64,000 nt of DNA from Nitrosomonas sp. (GCA_019635215.1 JAHBZZ010000001.1:186001-250000), one strand, 5' to 3'. Counted from the first letter of the stretch, positions 19,819-31,219 are shown. A program made the numbers and translations. Notes: generated by a model not told the origin, from the letters alone.

Positions 19819-21321
19819 CTAGGCAAGCATCCGGTAAATCCGCCGGTAGGCAGCCGCGCTGATGCGCCAGCTGAAGTCTTTTGCCATGCCGTTCTGCTGC
19901 AGCGTGCGCCATGTTGCAGTGTCCTTGAACAGTTCCACAGCACGCCGGATCGTGGCGAGCAATTGTTCCGCGGTCATCAGATGAAACACAAAACCTGTCG
20001 CGCTGCCGTCATTCAGCGTAGCCGGTGTGCAATCCACGACAGTATCGACGAGTCCGCCGGTGGCGTGCACCAGTGGCAGCGTGCCGTATTGTTGGCTGTA
20101 CATCTGATTCAGACCGCAGGGTTCGAAACGTGAGGGCATCAGAAAGCAATCGGCGCCCGCTTCGATCAGGTGCGATAATGCTTCGGTATAGCCAATGTGC
20201 ACGGCGATTTTTCCCGGATACGCCTGCGCAAGCGCGGTAAGGCTTTTTTCCATTTCCGCGTTGCCGCTGCCCAATATCACCAGTTGCACGGGTATTTTGA
20301 CGAGTTGCGGGGCGACCTGCTGCAACAGATCGAAGCCTTTTTGATGCGTGATACGGCTGATTGCGGCGAATAGCGGTACAGTGTCGTCCAGCGCAAGTGC
20401 CATTGTCTCCTGCAGCACCCGTTTGTTGATTGCTTTGGCCGACAGATCGGTGTGGCTGTAATGGCTGACGATATAAGGGTCTCTGGCAGGATTCCAGAGG
20501 GTCTCGTCTATGCCGTTGATGATGCCGGTCAACTGTTCGCGCCGTGCCGACAGCAGTCCCTGCAGGCCGAAACCGAGCGGTTCGGATTGGATTTCCCTGG
20601 CGTAATTGGGACTGACCGTGGTGATATGCTCGGCGTAATAAAGCCCTGCCTTTAAAAAAGACATCCGACCGTGAAATTCTATGCCGTGCATGTCGTAACT
20701 GCTGGCGGGCAATCCCAGGCGGGCGACATTTTCCGGCGGGAAATTGCCCTGGAAGGCAAGGTTGTGGATTGTCATCACCGACGCTGCTTTACGGCCCGGA
20801 TGAAAATGCAGGTAGGCCGGAGTAAGGCCGCTTTGCCAGTCGTTGCAGTGCACGATGTGCGGCTGCCATTTCAGTGGGCTGGCATCGCTGCCCAGGATGG
20901 CGCCGATTTTGCCGAGCAACCCGAACCGCCAGGCATTATCCGGCCAGTCCTGTCCCGCCGGATCCTGGTAGGGACCGCCTTCTCGTGAATACAACTCCGG
21001 GCAGTCGATAATGAATACCGGGATACTGCTGGAGTCATTGACCGGCAGTTTTGCCGCGCGGAGTACACATGGCGGAAAGTATTTAAGATGCTCGAATACG
21101 GCAACTTTCCGTTTTGGTTTCAGCCCGGTCAATACTTGTGGATAGCCCGGGATCAGCAGCCTGACATCCATACGCAGCGCGCGTAACGCCGCGGGAAGTG
21201 ATGCGCTGACATCGCCGAGTCCGCCGGTTTTGCAGAGCGGAAAAACTTCGGGTGTGATAAAGAGTATACGCGGCTCATTGCGTGAAGGAACAGGTAAAGG
21301 AATGGGTACAGTGCTTGACAT
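19819..21321 (-). CDS. glgA: Glycogen synthase GlgA
   Basis: GlgA (GT5) extends alpha-1,4-glucan chains from ADP-glucose. The 500-residue product carries the ADP-glucose-binding KTGGLGDVSASLPAAL (K31), the central HCNDWQSGLTPAYL region and the C-terminal PSRFEPCGLNQMYSQQYGTLPLVHATGGLVDTV block. It is the last gene of the minus-strand glycogen cluster and follows pgi by two bases, implying one transcript. Substrate is inferred from the family and from adjacent glgC. Confidence 0.96.
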   Translation of the reverse strand: MSSTVPIPLPVPSRNEPRILFITPEVFPLCKTGGLGDVSASLPAALRALRMDVRLLIPGYPQVLTGLKPKRKVAVFEHLKYFPPCVLRAAKLPVNDSSSIPVFIIDCPELYSREGGPYQDPAGQDWPDNAWRFGLLGKIGAILGSDASPLKWQPHIVHCNDWQSGLTPAYLHFHPGRKAASVMTIHNLAFQGNFPPENVARLGLPASSYDMHGIEFHGRMSFLKAGLYYAEHITTVSPNYAREIQSEPLGFGLQGLLSARREQLTGIINGIDETLWNPARDPYIVSHYSHTDLSAKAINKRVLQETMALALDDTVPLFAAISRITHQKGFDLLQQVAPQLVKIPVQLVILGSGNAEMEKSLTALAQAYPGKIAVHIGYTEALSHLIEAGADCFLMPSRFEPCGLNQMYSQQYGTLPLVHATGGLVDTVVDCTPATLNDGSATGFVFHLMTAEQLLATIRRAVELFKDTATWRTLQQNGMAKDFSWRISAAAYRRIYRMLA

Positions 21322-21323
21322 GC

Positions 21324-22958
21324 CTAACGGTATTGTTTGTAAAAATTGATCAGCCCATTCGTCGAACTGTCATGCGACGCAGCCGGTTGATCATGCGCCA
21401 GTTCCGGCAGTATTTTACCGGCCAGTTGCTTGCCGAGTTCAACGCCCCATTGATCGAATGGGTTGATATTCCAGATCACGCTTTGTACAAAGACCTTATG
21501 TTCATAAAGTGCAATGAGCATGCCCAACATTGCGGGATCGAGTTTTCTGAACAGAATCGTAGTGACGGGATGGTTACCGGGGTGTATTTTGTGCGGGATC
21601 AGCTTTTCCTGCCATTTAATAGGCAAGTTGCCGGTTTCCAACTCAAGCCTGACTTCACGCTCGTTTTTTCCGCACATCAGCGCCTGTGTCTGAGCAAAGC
21701 AGTTGGCAAGCAGCAACTGGTGGTGATTGCCAATCGGATGCTGGCTCTGGCAAGGGGCGATAAAATCGGCGGAAATCGATGCTGTACCCTGATGCAGCAA
21801 TTGATAGAACGCATGCTGGCCATTGGTTCCGGGCTCTCCCCAGACGACGGTTCCGGTTGCATAGTCAATTGCTTTGCCGTCGCGGTCAATCCGCTTGCCG
21901 TTGCTTTCCATTTCGAGCTGCTGCAGGTACGCCGGAAAGCGGTGCAGGTACTGGTCATATGGCAGGATGGCATGTGATGTGATGCCAAGAAAGTTGATCT
22001 GCCAAATGGCGATCAGACCGAGCATAACCGGTATGTTCTTTTCCAGTGGCGTATTGTGGAAATGCCGATCCATGGCGTTTGCGCCATCCAGCAGTGCACG
22101 GAAATGATTCATCCCGATCGTCAATGCAATGGGCAGACCGATAGCGGACCACAGCGAATAACGACCGCCCACCCAGTCCCAGAATTCGAACATATTGCCG
22201 GGGTCGATGCCGAATTTCTCGACAGCCGCACGGTTGGTGGATACCGCGACAAAGTGGCGCGCGATATCCTGCTCACGTCCGCCTTGTGCAAGAAACCAGC
22301 TGCGTGCGGAATGCGCATTGGCCAGGGTTTCCTGTGTTGTGAACGTTTTCGAGGCGATAATGAACAGCGTCGTGGCCGGATCGAGTAATTGCAGTGTTTC
22401 GTAGAGCTGAGTGCCATCGATGTTCGAAACAAAATGTGGCTTGAGGCGGGAAGAGCCATAAGGTTTGAGTGCTTCGGTGACCATGCAGGGCCCGAGATCG
22501 GAGCCGCCGATGCCGATATTGACGATGTCGGTGATCGGTTTGCCGCTATAGCCTGTGTGATCACCGTTGCGAATTTTGTCGGTGAATATTGCCATGTGTT
22601 CGAGTACGGCATTGATTTTCAGCGTTACATCCTCGCCTTCCAGCATGACAGGTTCCTTGCTGCGCAAGGCAGTGTGCAGCGCCGGACGATCTTCGGTATT
22701 GTTGATACGCGCGCCGTGAAACAGTTGGGTAATCCGATTCTCCATGCCCTGTTGCCGGGCCAGCGCCAGCAGCAGGCTAATTGTTTCACCGGTGATGGGT
22801 TGCTTGGAAAAATCGACCAGCATATCGCCGAATATCAGGGAGAATCGCTCAAAACGGTGTGCATCCTGTTTGAATAGATCGCATACTACCTGTTTGGCGA
22901 TTGCAGGTTGGTGCGCTTTTAATGCCAACCAGGCGGATGATTGCGTTAACGAAGTCAT
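21324..22958 (-). CDS. pgi: Glucose-6-phosphate isomerase Pgi
   Basis: Pgi interconverts glucose-6-phosphate and fructose-6-phosphate, linking glycogen metabolism with glycolysis and gluconeogenesis. The 544-residue product has the sugar-binding [16 protein letters not shown] block, a [12 protein letters not shown] segment, [20 protein letters not shown] (catalytic Glu region) and the C-terminal [13 protein letters not shown] signature. It lies between glgA and the GH57 glucanotransferase gene on the same strand. Confidence 0.97.
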   Translation of the reverse strand: MTSLTQSSAWLALKAHQPAIAKQVVCDLFKQDAHRFERFSLIFGDMLVDFSKQPITGETISLLLALARQQGMENRITQLFHGARINNTEDRPALHTALRSKEPVMLEGEDVTLKINAVLEHMAIFTDKIRNGDHTGYSGKPITDIVNIGIGGSDLGPCMVTEALKPYGSSRLKPHFVSNIDGTQLYETLQLLDPATTLFIIASKTFTTQETLANAHSARSWFLAQGGREQDIARHFVAVSTNRAAVEKFGIDPGNMFEFWDWVGGRYSLWSAIGLPIALTIGMNHFRALLDGANAMDRHFHNTPLEKNIPVMLGLIAIWQINFLGITSHAILPYDQYLHRFPAYLQQLEMESNGKRIDRDGKAIDYATGTVVWGEPGTNGQHAFYQLLHQGTASISADFIAPCQSQHPIGNHHQLLLANCFAQTQALMCGKNEREVRLELETGNLPIKWQEKLIPHKIHPGNHPVTTILFRKLDPAMLGMLIALYEHKVFVQSVIWNINPFDQWGVELGKQLAGKILPELAHDQPAASHDSSTNGLINFYKQYR

Positions 22959-23019
22959 AGCGCTATGTAAATGTAAAAACGAATCAGCCGCTTAGGTTTG
23001 ACAAGCAGAATATCCATTG

Positions 23020-25062
23020 CTATCTGCGGGAAGCATCCAGTGAAAGGATGAATTCCCCGGTTTCAACGGGCCATGTCAGCAACAGGGTAACCGCCTGCAT
23101 GATTTTTTCAAAACCTTGTTCGGACTGCGACACTGTAAAAAGTGGTTGCGTAGAAAACCGGACAGGGATAGATGATTTGAGCAGAAGACTGCCCTGCAAT
23201 GTATCGTCGTCCAGTGTGATTTCGGTCAGGTCCGGCAATGCAAACGGCTGGCCGAAGCCGCCGGTCGGTTCGTTCCGGACCATGAAGCGACCACCCGGTC
23301 CGTCGCAGCTCGGCATGGCGAGGTTGATTTCGGTACTGAAGCTGTGTTTTAAACCGCCTGTAAAACGGTAGGTTACCTGTAATCGGTTATTTAAGAGTTC
23401 CAGCTGCTTAACAATCAGCGCCGATTCATACCGAGCCTGAAAGCGGATGCTGTTTGCACCGGAATCCATGTACCGGTATTCGATCAATGTATTGTTGATC
23501 CGGTCGATGAACAGTGCACGGGCGTGATTGTCCGGTTCCAGGTCTGCTGCATGGATGTTGTGCTTGCTGACAATGCGGTCATGCGCCGAAGCGATACCGC
23601 TGCCCGAATCGGCAGAATGGCTGGTGCTGCCGGAACCAGTGTCATCATTCGGCGAATGCTCATCGCACAACTGTACTTTGTGAAAATAGTCTTCATAATG
23701 GCGGCGCAAAGTATCGCCAAAATTATGCTTCAGGTCATAGGCATCGAATTCGGCAATGCCGGCGGATGGATCGTGTTTCAGAATGATTTGCAGAATGCCA
23801 TTCTGCAGACAGGTTTCGTCGATGCCATCAAAATCGATATCCTGGGTGATGCGGTTTGCACGCGGCGCGTATTGGTCGAGCATCGCTTCCAAATCAATCA
23901 GGCTATTGTAGATGGCGCGCCGCAGATGCGGCAGATACAGACCGCCAAACAGGCCATGCCAGTAGGCGTCATTCGCCTGAGCGGCATACAGTTTCCACTG
24001 CATTTCGCCAGTATTCGGGTTTTCCGGCAGCACGGCCAGCCGTTCGGACAGGGCGAGCATGCGCTTGTGCATCCAGTTGGATTCCGGGTAGCGCGAGAGG
24101 AAGTTTTTCCAGATACCGCCGCGTAAAAAAGCTTTATTGCGTTCAAACCCGCCGGATGCTTTGGATTGTTTCACCAGATCAGTGTATATCCGGGCGGATT
24201 CTGCCGGCAACGTCCACTCATTCATTTCGATGTACGAAGTAGTGGGCAGATAAACGATACCTTTAGTTCTTCCGGCAGTATGATAATCGCGGTAATGCCG
24301 CGGCGTTACTTTCGGCGAGGATAGGATGCCTTGAATAAACTGTTCAAGCCAGCCTTGCTCATAGACCCATGCATAAGTTTCCGGCCATATGCCGAATTTT
24401 TCGATATCGTCGAAGTAAATCGCGGCAATAGATTGATCACCTACATTTCCGGTTGCGAGTGATTCAATATGCGCGATTGCCTCGTCCGCAGGTGAAAAAG
24501 GCAGTTTGTAGCGCAATGTTTCGGATATCGGGAAAATATCCAACCTGCAGGCATCTTCTTCCGTTGTAAAAAAACCGTTGAGTTGTCCGGTGGTTTTGCC
24601 GGTGCAGAGAAAATGGTAATCGTCAACAATCACATACCGAATACCGCACGCTGCCAGCGCGGGCACGACGGTTGAGTCCCATACCCGTTCTGTCAGCCAG
24701 GCACCACTGGGCCGCTGGCCGAACTTTGTTTCCAGTTTTCCGGAAAAGGTTTCGATTTGTCCTGTACGGTCACGGGCGGGTATGGCTGCCAGCACAGGCT
24801 CGGTTTCGCCGGCACCGAAAAGCTCGACCTGACCGCGGCGGACCATTTCCGTCAGCATGGCCATGTCCTGCGGAAAATGCGCACATAAATAATCGAGCAG
24901 CCATCCCGAGAAATGAACTGCGAAATGAAAATCGGGATAACGGAACAACACTTCCAGAAAAGGCTTATAACAACGTTGATGCGCATCCGCCAGAACTTCG
25001 GGAAAATTACCGATCGGCTGATGCGCATGAACACCAAAAAGCAATGATACAGGTCGGGGCAT
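23020..25062 (-). CDS. GH57 family 4-alpha-glucanotransferase-type enzyme (DUF1925/DUF1926)
   Basis: This is a retaining alpha-glucan enzyme of GH57, most like the archaeal and bacterial 4-alpha-glucanotransferases that disproportionate maltodextrins. The 680-residue protein begins with the HAHQP motif (12-16), then GQVELFGAGETEPVLAAIP, GAWLTERVWD with the likely nucleophile E125, and YFDDIEKFG with the acid Asp at 218 or 219. A large beta-rich C-terminus corresponds to DUF1925/DUF1926. No signal peptide, so cytoplasmic. Cotranscription with glgA, pgi and glgC suggests glycogen or maltodextrin turnover. An alpha-amylase activity cannot be excluded. Confidence 0.88.
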   Translation of the reverse strand: MPRPVSLLFGVHAHQPIGNFPEVLADAHQRCYKPFLEVLFRYPDFHFAVHFSGWLLDYLCAHFPQDMAMLTEMVRRGQVELFGAGETEPVLAAIPARDRTGQIETFSGKLETKFGQRPSGAWLTERVWDSTVVPALAACGIRYVIVDDYHFLCTGKTTGQLNGFFTTEEDACRLDIFPISETLRYKLPFSPADEAIAHIESLATGNVGDQSIAAIYFDDIEKFGIWPETYAWVYEQGWLEQFIQGILSSPKVTPRHYRDYHTAGRTKGIVYLPTTSYIEMNEWTLPAESARIYTDLVKQSKASGGFERNKAFLRGGIWKNFLSRYPESNWMHKRMLALSERLAVLPENPNTGEMQWKLYAAQANDAYWHGLFGGLYLPHLRRAIYNSLIDLEAMLDQYAPRANRITQDIDFDGIDETCLQNGILQIILKHDPSAGIAEFDAYDLKHNFGDTLRRHYEDYFHKVQLCDEHSPNDDTGSGSTSHSADSGSGIASAHDRIVSKHNIHAADLEPDNHARALFIDRINNTLIEYRYMDSGANSIRFQARYESALIVKQLELLNNRLQVTYRFTGGLKHSFSTEINLAMPSCDGPGGRFMVRNEPTGGFGQPFALPDLTEITLDDDTLQGSLLLKSSIPVRFSTQPLFTVSQSEQGFEKIMQAVTLLLTWPVETGEFILSLDASRR

Positions 25063-25188
25063 GTGAAACTCCTACTGGAAATGCAGTCTGTAACGATATA
25101 CGCCTGAACGCTTGAATCAGCCATTGAATGAATGGCTGCCGGATAGATATTATTTATGGCGGATGCACGGTATGTCGCCGGTTCGTTT

Positions 25189-26892
25189 TCATGATGACCG
25201 CCGCATGACGCCGCTTTCTTCGGCATATTCATCGCCTTTGCTGATCGGCTCGGCCAGTGTTGCGGGGGCCGGTAGTCTCAACAGATGATACAGGTTCGCC
25301 AGATTATCACGGTAGAGCTGATCAAACCGGGTTACTGTACTGGCCTGGTTATAATCGCCAAACCACCAGAACCAGTCAGAACTTTCACAGGAAGCAAGTT
25401 GCAGTTCCGCTTCGGCTTTTTCTTCCTCCGACAATCGATCGCTTTGCATGACCAGGTCAAAACTTTGTTTGGCTGCACACAGCAGATCCCAGGCGTGGTT
25501 TTTTTCCGGGTCGCCGATCCAGGTCGAAAATGATCCGTATACCCAGCTGCCTGCCGTCAGTGCAGGTAATTGCACAATGTTGTCCAAATGCCCTGTTGAA
25601 GCGATATAGTCACTGTACGTCGTGGTGCCGATGGCAGGATGGTTTTCCAACAGTGTATACAGGTCATCGAGAAAGAAAAATCCGTTATAGGGATAATATT
25701 CCCAGGCATTTTCGCCATCCAGAATCACACTGACGATATTTCCTTCAGGGCCGGCATGCAGGGCTATCTGTTCGAGCATATCGACGAAATGTTCAGCCGC
25801 ATCCCGTCCATACCATTTAGCATATTCAAAGCCGATGAGGTCGGATAACCGGTCATCGCGGAAAAAGCAGATGACGTCGCCTGTTTTCGTCTGGATGCGG
25901 TAGGGGCGGTACAAATAGTGATTACGGTCGGACAGTGTGTCATGTGCGGAAGATCGGTGCAGCAGGCTGTTGATCAGCACGCTTTCGCTGCTGGCACACC
26001 ATTGGCAGCCGGATTCCGCCAGGATCGGTATCAGTGCGGATGACACTGCGCCTTCAGCAGGCCAGATACCAGCCGGTTTTGTGGAAAAACGCCGGGCATG
26101 GCTGGTTATGGCTTTGTTTACATGAAACGCCACACGGCTGCGTCCACCGGGGTAGGCATAGCTGGCGGGCAGGGTTGCATCGGCAACGCTTTCACGCGCA
26201 GAAGCAAAATCAATCAACAATGGTGCCAGCGGATGATAATGCGGAGTTGTCGAGATTTCGATCTGCTTCTTCTCGGCGAGCCTGCGGTAACGCGGTATCA
26301 ATTCTGATATCAATGCGCCGATCAGATCGAAAAGCTGCATTCTTTCGGCATGGCTGAAACCCTCGCTTTTTGTGATCAACTGCATGATGATCTCGCTGTG
26401 ACGCCGCACACTCTCGCCTGTCCAGGCAAGGTGGTACCATACCAGCAGATCGGCCAGGTAACGTTCCGAGAAATTGACCAACCCGGCTGCATTCTTGTAC
26501 TGCAACGTATCGTATAGATCATGCAGGCGCGCATAAGCCGGGTAAGGCTTGAGCATGGTATTGTGATTGCCTTTGAAACAATTGGTCAGGATGCGTTCCT
26601 GGTCTTCGCGGGAAATCGTTGCCAGATCCGGTGTAGCCAGCAGGCGCAGCAAAGGATCGCGTATCTGCCCTGAAGCGAATTGCTCGACGTAGTCTTCCAG
26701 CTGATCGAGAAGCACCGGTACGAAATTGACGACCGCTTTGATTCCGGGGTGCGATTCCAGATGATAGGCCATATCGGTGTAGTCCTTAATGGCGTGCAGG
26801 TACACCCAGGGCATTTCAAATTGCCGGGTATCGTGATGACGATAATCGGGCTGATGCATGTGCCACAGCAAGACGAGTTCAATTTTTTTCAT
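25189..26892 (-). CDS. GH57 glycoside hydrolase (alpha-amylase/pullulanase-like group)
   Basis: This second GH57 enzyme is of a different subgroup from its neighbour. The 567-residue product starts MKKIELVLLWHMHQPDYR, the family motif 1. It has KPAGIWPAEGAVS with the likely nucleophile E280, VSVILDGENAWEYYP with D392 as acid, and FSTWIGDPEKNHAWDLL. No signal peptide is seen, so it acts on internal alpha-glucan. It lies nine bases after glgC and 126 bases before the other GH57 gene. Its product specificity (debranching, amylase or transferase) is unknown. Confidence 0.87.
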   Translation of the reverse strand: MKKIELVLLWHMHQPDYRHHDTRQFEMPWVYLHAIKDYTDMAYHLESHPGIKAVVNFVPVLLDQLEDYVEQFASGQIRDPLLRLLATPDLATISREDQERILTNCFKGNHNTMLKPYPAYARLHDLYDTLQYKNAAGLVNFSERYLADLLVWYHLAWTGESVRRHSEIIMQLITKSEGFSHAERMQLFDLIGALISELIPRYRRLAEKKQIEISTTPHYHPLAPLLIDFASARESVADATLPASYAYPGGRSRVAFHVNKAITSHARRFSTKPAGIWPAEGAVSSALIPILAESGCQWCASSESVLINSLLHRSSAHDTLSDRNHYLYRPYRIQTKTGDVICFFRDDRLSDLIGFEYAKWYGRDAAEHFVDMLEQIALHAGPEGNIVSVILDGENAWEYYPYNGFFFLDDLYTLLENHPAIGTTTYSDYIASTGHLDNIVQLPALTAGSWVYGSFSTWIGDPEKNHAWDLLCAAKQSFDLVMQSDRLSEEEKAEAELQLASCESSDWFWWFGDYNQASTVTRFDQLYRDNLANLYHLLRLPAPATLAEPISKGDEYAEESGVMRRSS

Positions 26893-26901
26893 GCAATAAA
26901 A

Positions 26902-28182
26902 TCAGCCATGGTAATGTGTCCGCTGTCCGAGCATTTCAGGTGTGATCAGCGTTATGCCTTTTTCAGTCACATAAAACTGTTTGCTGTCTTCAACGGTATC
27001 GAAGCCGACTCTGAGGCCTTCCGGAATTTTGCAGTTTTTTTCAACCACTACACGCTTCAGATGCGCATTCCGGCCGATATCGACATTGGGCAGGATAACC
27101 GAATCCTCGACCCTGCTGTAACTGCGCACCTGTACATTGGAAAAAAGCAGGGAACGCCATACCGTACCGCCGCTGATAATGCACCCGCCGGATACCATGG
27201 AATCCAGCGCCTGACCACGCCGGTCTTCGTCATCGAAAACGAATTTTGCTGACGGTAATTGTTCCTGATAAGTCCATATCGGCCAGCTGTTATCATACAG
27301 ATTCAATTCCGGTGTTACTGTCGTCAGATCGATATTGGCTTCCCAGTAGGCGTCCACTGTGCCGACATCACGCCAATACGGCACGCCTGCAACCATATTG
27401 ACGCAGCTGTCCCGGAACCGGTGTGCGAAGACACGATGACGCGGCACCAGATAGGGAATCAGATCCTTGCCGAAATCATGTGACGAAGTTTCGGTTTCGT
27501 GGTCGCGGATCAGTTGCTCAAACAGGAACGCCGTATTGAAAACATAAATGCCCATACTGACAAGCGCTTTATCCGGATGGCCGGGCATAGGTTGAGGGTT
27601 TTCCGGTTTTTCAGTGAAGCTGGTTACGCGCCAGTCGTCGTCAACGCCCATGATGCCGAATGCACTCGCTTCTTCCAGTGGAACTTCGATGCAGGCGACG
27701 GTCAGATCAGCTTTCTTGTCGATATGCTCGGCCAGTAATTTGCCATAGTCCATTTTGTAGACATGGTCCCCGCCCAGAATCAACACATAATCATTGTCAT
27801 GGTGATGCAGTATGCTGAGATTCTGGAATACCGCGTCGGCTGTTCCCTGATACCAGGATTCCTTGATCTGCTGCTGTGCCGGCACCAATTCGACATATTC
27901 ATTGAAACGCCCGTCCAGAAAACTCCAGCCGCGCTGGATATGCTGAATCAGGCTTTGCGCCTTGTATTGTGTCAGGACACTGATTTGACGCACGCCGGAA
28001 TTGACGCAGTTTGACAATGGAAAATCGATGATGCGGAATTTGCCGCCAAAAGGTACGGCAGGCTTGGCACGCCAATCGGTCATCTGCTTCAGTCGTGTGC
28101 CGCGACCGCCGGCCAATATCAGCGCGATGGTGTTGCATGTGATTTTGTTGGGAACATTATTCAGTGCATACTGCTGTTCCAT
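26902..28182 (-). CDS. glgC: Glucose-1-phosphate adenylyltransferase GlgC
   Basis: GlgC makes ADP-glucose, the regulated step of bacterial glycogen synthesis. The product has the nucleotidyltransferase motif [11 protein letters not shown] (about 21-31), [16 protein letters not shown], the [10 protein letters not shown] block, FTEKPENP and a C-terminal left-handed beta-helix. The ATG at 28182 is chosen because an ideal AGGAGGT lies five bases upstream; a longer TTG-started frame (28200) overlaps that site. Length from this start is 426 residues. It is the first gene of the glgC-GH57-GH57-pgi-glgA run and divergent from glgB. Confidence 0.97.
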   Translation of the reverse strand: MEQQYALNNVPNKITCNTIALILAGGRGTRLKQMTDWRAKPAVPFGGKFRIIDFPLSNCVNSGVRQISVLTQYKAQSLIQHIQRGWSFLDGRFNEYVELVPAQQQIKESWYQGTADAVFQNLSILHHHDNDYVLILGGDHVYKMDYGKLLAEHIDKKADLTVACIEVPLEEASAFGIMGVDDDWRVTSFTEKPENPQPMPGHPDKALVSMGIYVFNTAFLFEQLIRDHETETSSHDFGKDLIPYLVPRHRVFAHRFRDSCVNMVAGVPYWRDVGTVDAYWEANIDLTTVTPELNLYDNSWPIWTYQEQLPSAKFVFDDEDRRGQALDSMVSGGCIISGGTVWRSLLFSNVQVRSYSRVEDSVILPNVDIGRNAHLKRVVVEKNCKIPEGLRVGFDTVEDSKQFYVTEKGITLITPEMLGQRTHYHG

Positions 28183-28312
28183 CGATGACCTCCTGTTCAA
28201 ATAGGGGTAATTTTTCCGTTAAACACCAGATCCAACGGGTATCACAAGGCATTACGGTACTATGATATCAGTAAATAGGCAAACCTAAACGCGGTTATAT
28301 TATAATTTCCAC
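28183..28312. promoter_or_regulatory. Divergent glgC/glgB control region
   Basis: The 130 bases between glgC and glgB are AT-rich. A TATAAT at 28301-28306 sits within a palindromic ATTATAAT and could serve as a -10 element in either direction, though no good -35 partner is visible. For glgB it would place transcription start at or next to the ATG, giving a nearly leaderless message, in line with the missing ribosome binding site there. Confidence 0.3.
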
Positions 28313-30535
28313 ATGTCTTCCGATATCTTAAAACACGCATCGTTATCTGCATCCCGAGACCCGCTTCAGGATGCGCTTTTGGGCGGGCGATTGCATGACC
28401 CTTTCGCTTATCTCGGGATACACAAGACAGCCCATGATTACCGGGTGCGGGCTTTTCAGCCTCGCGTCCATGCAGTCTTGGTTAAAACGGCGCAGGGTTT
28501 TGAGCCGATGATGCGTATTCATGCCGAAGGGATTTATGAGTGGCAGGGTATGGAATCGCCGTCGATACCCGTCCGATTGCGTATAGAAACACAGGACCCT
28601 GTAACGCAGTCAAAGCATATTTATGAGATTTACGATGCCTATTCATTTTCATCGCAAGTAACCGACCACGATCTCTATCTGTTTAATGAAGGCAAACTGC
28701 ATCAGGCTTATCGCACGTTGGGCGCGCATCGCGTGCACAATACCGGAGTAGAAGGCATGCGATTTGCGGTGTGGGCACCTAACGCCGAACGTGTCAGTGT
28801 CGTGGGTGATTTTAACCATTGGGATGGCCGTATGCACCCGATGGGCGTGCATCATAGCAGCGGTGTCTGGGAATTGTTTATTCCGGAGTTGCCGCCCGGT
28901 GCGCTTTACAAATATGAAATACGCAACCGTCATAGTAGGGAAATCCTGTTGAAAACGGATCCTTATGCGACACGTTTCGAGTTGCGCCCAAACACGGCGG
29001 CATTGACGCCCGTAAACCATACCTATCCATGGTCTGACAGGGCATGGATGGAAAAGCGCGTGCATTGGGACTGGCTACACGCACCATTGAATATTCTGGA
29101 AATCCATCCCGGTTCATGGAAGCGGCATCCCGACGGCCGTTTTTATAATTACCGGGAAATCGCCCAGCATCTGATTCCTTATGCGCTGGAAATGGGGTAT
29201 ACCCATCTCGAACTGATGCCGGTTTCAGAACATCCGCTGGATGAATCCTGGGGCTACCAGACCACCGGGTATTTCGCTGTGACAAGCCGTTATGGCTCTC
29301 CTGACGATTTCAAATATTTTATCGATGCCTGTCATCAGGCGCAGATCGGTGTGATTCTTGACTGGGTGCCGGGTCATTTTCCACTGGATGCTTTTGCACT
29401 GGCGCGCTTTGATGGTACTGCGCTGTATGAGCATGAAGATCCGCGTCTGGGTTATCATCAGGACTGGGGTACGTATATTTTTAACTACGGCCGTAACGAA
29501 GTGAAATCTTTTCTGTTATCCAGTGCGCATTACTGGCTGACGGAATTCCATCTTGACGGATTGCGGGTCGATGCGGTCGCTTCCATGCTGTATCTGGACT
29601 ACTCACGTAATGAAGGCGAATGGCTGCCCAATCCGTTCGGCGGGCGGGAGAATCTGGATGCCATCGATTTTCTGCGTGCACTCAACATTATGGTGCATGA
29701 AGCATTTCCCGGTGCATTGACGCTGGCGGAAGAATCCACCGCCTGGCCGGCGGTATCGCGCCCGACTTATGTGGGTGGTCTGGGTTTTTCGATGAAATGG
29801 AATATGGGCTGGATGCACGATACGCTGTTATATATGCGGCAGGATCCCGTCTATCGGCGTTATCACCATGACCAGCTCACTTTCAGTCAGCTTTATACGT
29901 ATACCGAAAATTTCGTGCTGCCTTTTTCCCATGATGAGGTTGTGCATGGCAAAGGGGCCTTAATCCATAAAATGTCCGGTGATCAATGGCAGAAATTTGC
30001 CAATCTAAGATTACTGTTCACCTATCAGTTGACGTACCCCGGCAAAAAGCTGAATTTCATGGGCAATGAGTTTGCACAGAGTGCTGAATGGGATGTCAGC
30101 CGGGAACTCGACTGGCCGCTGCTTGCGAACAAGGCAAATTCAGGGGTACAGGCTGCGTTGAAAGATCTGAATCACTTGTATAAAAACACGCCTGCACTGT
30201 ATCAGCTCGATTTTTCCAGTGAAGGCTTTTCCTGGATTGATTGCCACGATTCTGACCAGTCGATTATCAGTTACATGCGTCAGTCACGTGACGGACGGTT
30301 TATGATTGTAGTACTTAACTTTACCCCGGTTCCACGCGAAAACTATCGCATCGGCGTGCCGGTAAAAGGCATTTATCTGGAAAGATTCAATAGCGACTCG
30401 TTTTATTACGGCGGGAGCAATATGGGTAACGCCGGGCATATCAGCGCCAGCTGTGAACCGTGGATGGGGTTGTCGCATTCGCTGATGATCACTTTGCCGC
30501 CGCTGGCGGGCGTTATTTTTTCATTGAAGGAATAG
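28313..30535 (+). CDS. glgB: 1,4-alpha-glucan branching enzyme GlgB
   Basis: GlgB (GH13) introduces alpha-1,6 branches in glycogen. The 740-residue product has an N1 domain, a CBM48 with [22 protein letters not shown] (151-172) and the GH13 barrel. The barrel has [18 protein letters not shown] (nucleophile D420), LAEEST (acid Glu 473/474) and [10 protein letters not shown] (transition-state Asp). The length matches the longer, N1-containing branching enzymes such as E. coli GlgB. The ATG at 28313 lacks an evident ribosome binding site. It is divergent from glgC, completing the glycogen set. Confidence 0.96.
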   Translation: MSSDILKHASLSASRDPLQDALLGGRLHDPFAYLGIHKTAHDYRVRAFQPRVHAVLVKTAQGFEPMMRIHAEGIYEWQGMESPSIPVRLRIETQDPVTQSKHIYEIYDAYSFSSQVTDHDLYLFNEGKLHQAYRTLGAHRVHNTGVEGMRFAVWAPNAERVSVVGDFNHWDGRMHPMGVHHSSGVWELFIPELPPGALYKYEIRNRHSREILLKTDPYATRFELRPNTAALTPVNHTYPWSDRAWMEKRVHWDWLHAPLNILEIHPGSWKRHPDGRFYNYREIAQHLIPYALEMGYTHLELMPVSEHPLDESWGYQTTGYFAVTSRYGSPDDFKYFIDACHQAQIGVILDWVPGHFPLDAFALARFDGTALYEHEDPRLGYHQDWGTYIFNYGRNEVKSFLLSSAHYWLTEFHLDGLRVDAVASMLYLDYSRNEGEWLPNPFGGRENLDAIDFLRALNIMVHEAFPGALTLAEESTAWPAVSRPTYVGGLGFSMKWNMGWMHDTLLYMRQDPVYRRYHHDQLTFSQLYTYTENFVLPFSHDEVVHGKGALIHKMSGDQWQKFANLRLLFTYQLTYPGKKLNFMGNEFAQSAEWDVSRELDWPLLANKANSGVQAALKDLNHLYKNTPALYQLDFSSEGFSWIDCHDSDQSIISYMRQSRDGRFMIVVLNFTPVPRENYRIGVPVKGIYLERFNSDSFYYGGSNMGNAGHISASCEPWMGLSHSLMITLPPLAGVIFSLKE

Positions 30536-30820
30536 CCGGTCCGGCTTGTGCGGCGATCGGGATTTTTCAGTTTAAATTCTGGTGATTAAACTATAAGAAG
30601 CTATTTGGACATTCCTGTTTCAAGCCAGTCTTCTCAACATGAGCATTCTGAATCTGTGTTTTTAACGCCGCAGCGGCAACGCAGATTGTTTTCCAACCGC
30701 CTGTTAACGCCTGTATCCAAAATTTCCAAACAATCTTTAAGATAATCCAGTGAATAATCTATTGCACGAATTCTTTTACTATTATAAATTTCCCTATATT
30801 CACAATTAAGAGGACCACAC

Positions 30821-31075
30821 ATGTTTTACATGGAAGATGCAGAAATTATTTTAATGTTTTCTCTACTGGCCATCCCTGTTGCAATTTGGTTACAAATATG
30901 GGTAAAGAATCGTCGACAAAACCGGAAAAACCAATTTGGCGAGGAAGAGTTCGAAAATACCGGCCGCGCTTTTTTTTCCATTATCATTGAAGGCACAGCC
31001 ATTATTGGCGGTCTGATCATGATTATCGTAGCTTCCAGCGGTGTCGTTAAATACGTCATTAACTTCTATACTTAA
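30821..31075 (+). CDS. Small membrane protein of unknown function
   Basis: The 84-residue product has two hydrophobic segments (about 10-27 and 57-76) joined by a basic then acidic loop (KNRRQNRKNQFGEEEFENTGR). An AGAGG ribosome binding site lies seven bases before the ATG, supporting this start over an internal ATG at 30830. The 285 bases before it hold no other convincing gene. A hairpin follows 18 bases after the stop. I do not recognise a family. Confidence 0.65.
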   Translation: MFYMEDAEIILMFSLLAIPVAIWLQIWVKNRRQNRKNQFGEEEFENTGRAFFSIIIEGTAIIGGLIMIIVASSGVVKYVINFYT

Positions 31076-31080
31076 CATTT

Positions 31081-31128
31081 TCTAAAAGACAAAAGCCCGA
31101 TAATCGGCTTCCGCGATCAATCGGGCTT
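31081..31128 (-). terminator. Intrinsic terminator, mainly for topB, possibly bidirectional
   Basis: AAGCCCGAT (31093-31101) pairs with ATCGGGCTT (31120-31128), with a partial inner stem. Read on the minus strand it is followed by TTTTGTCTTTT, a usable U-tract for transcripts leaving topB. It lies 92 bases past the topB stop and 18 bases past the small membrane protein gene, which it may also terminate. Confidence 0.65.
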
Positions 31129-31219
31129 ATAGGTTCTGGCGTGTAAATTAACGGCCTAAGCACACAATACAATAAACACAGTTTCAAGACCCCACCATTC
31201 TCAATCGTTTACGTTGCAC

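Noticed and set aside
30634-30822. 62-codon minus-strand ORF with several cysteines upstream of the small membrane protein
   Set aside because: Its start overlaps the start codon of the 84-residue membrane protein, which has a clear AGAGG site; the spaced cysteines look like chance, with no known zinc motif.
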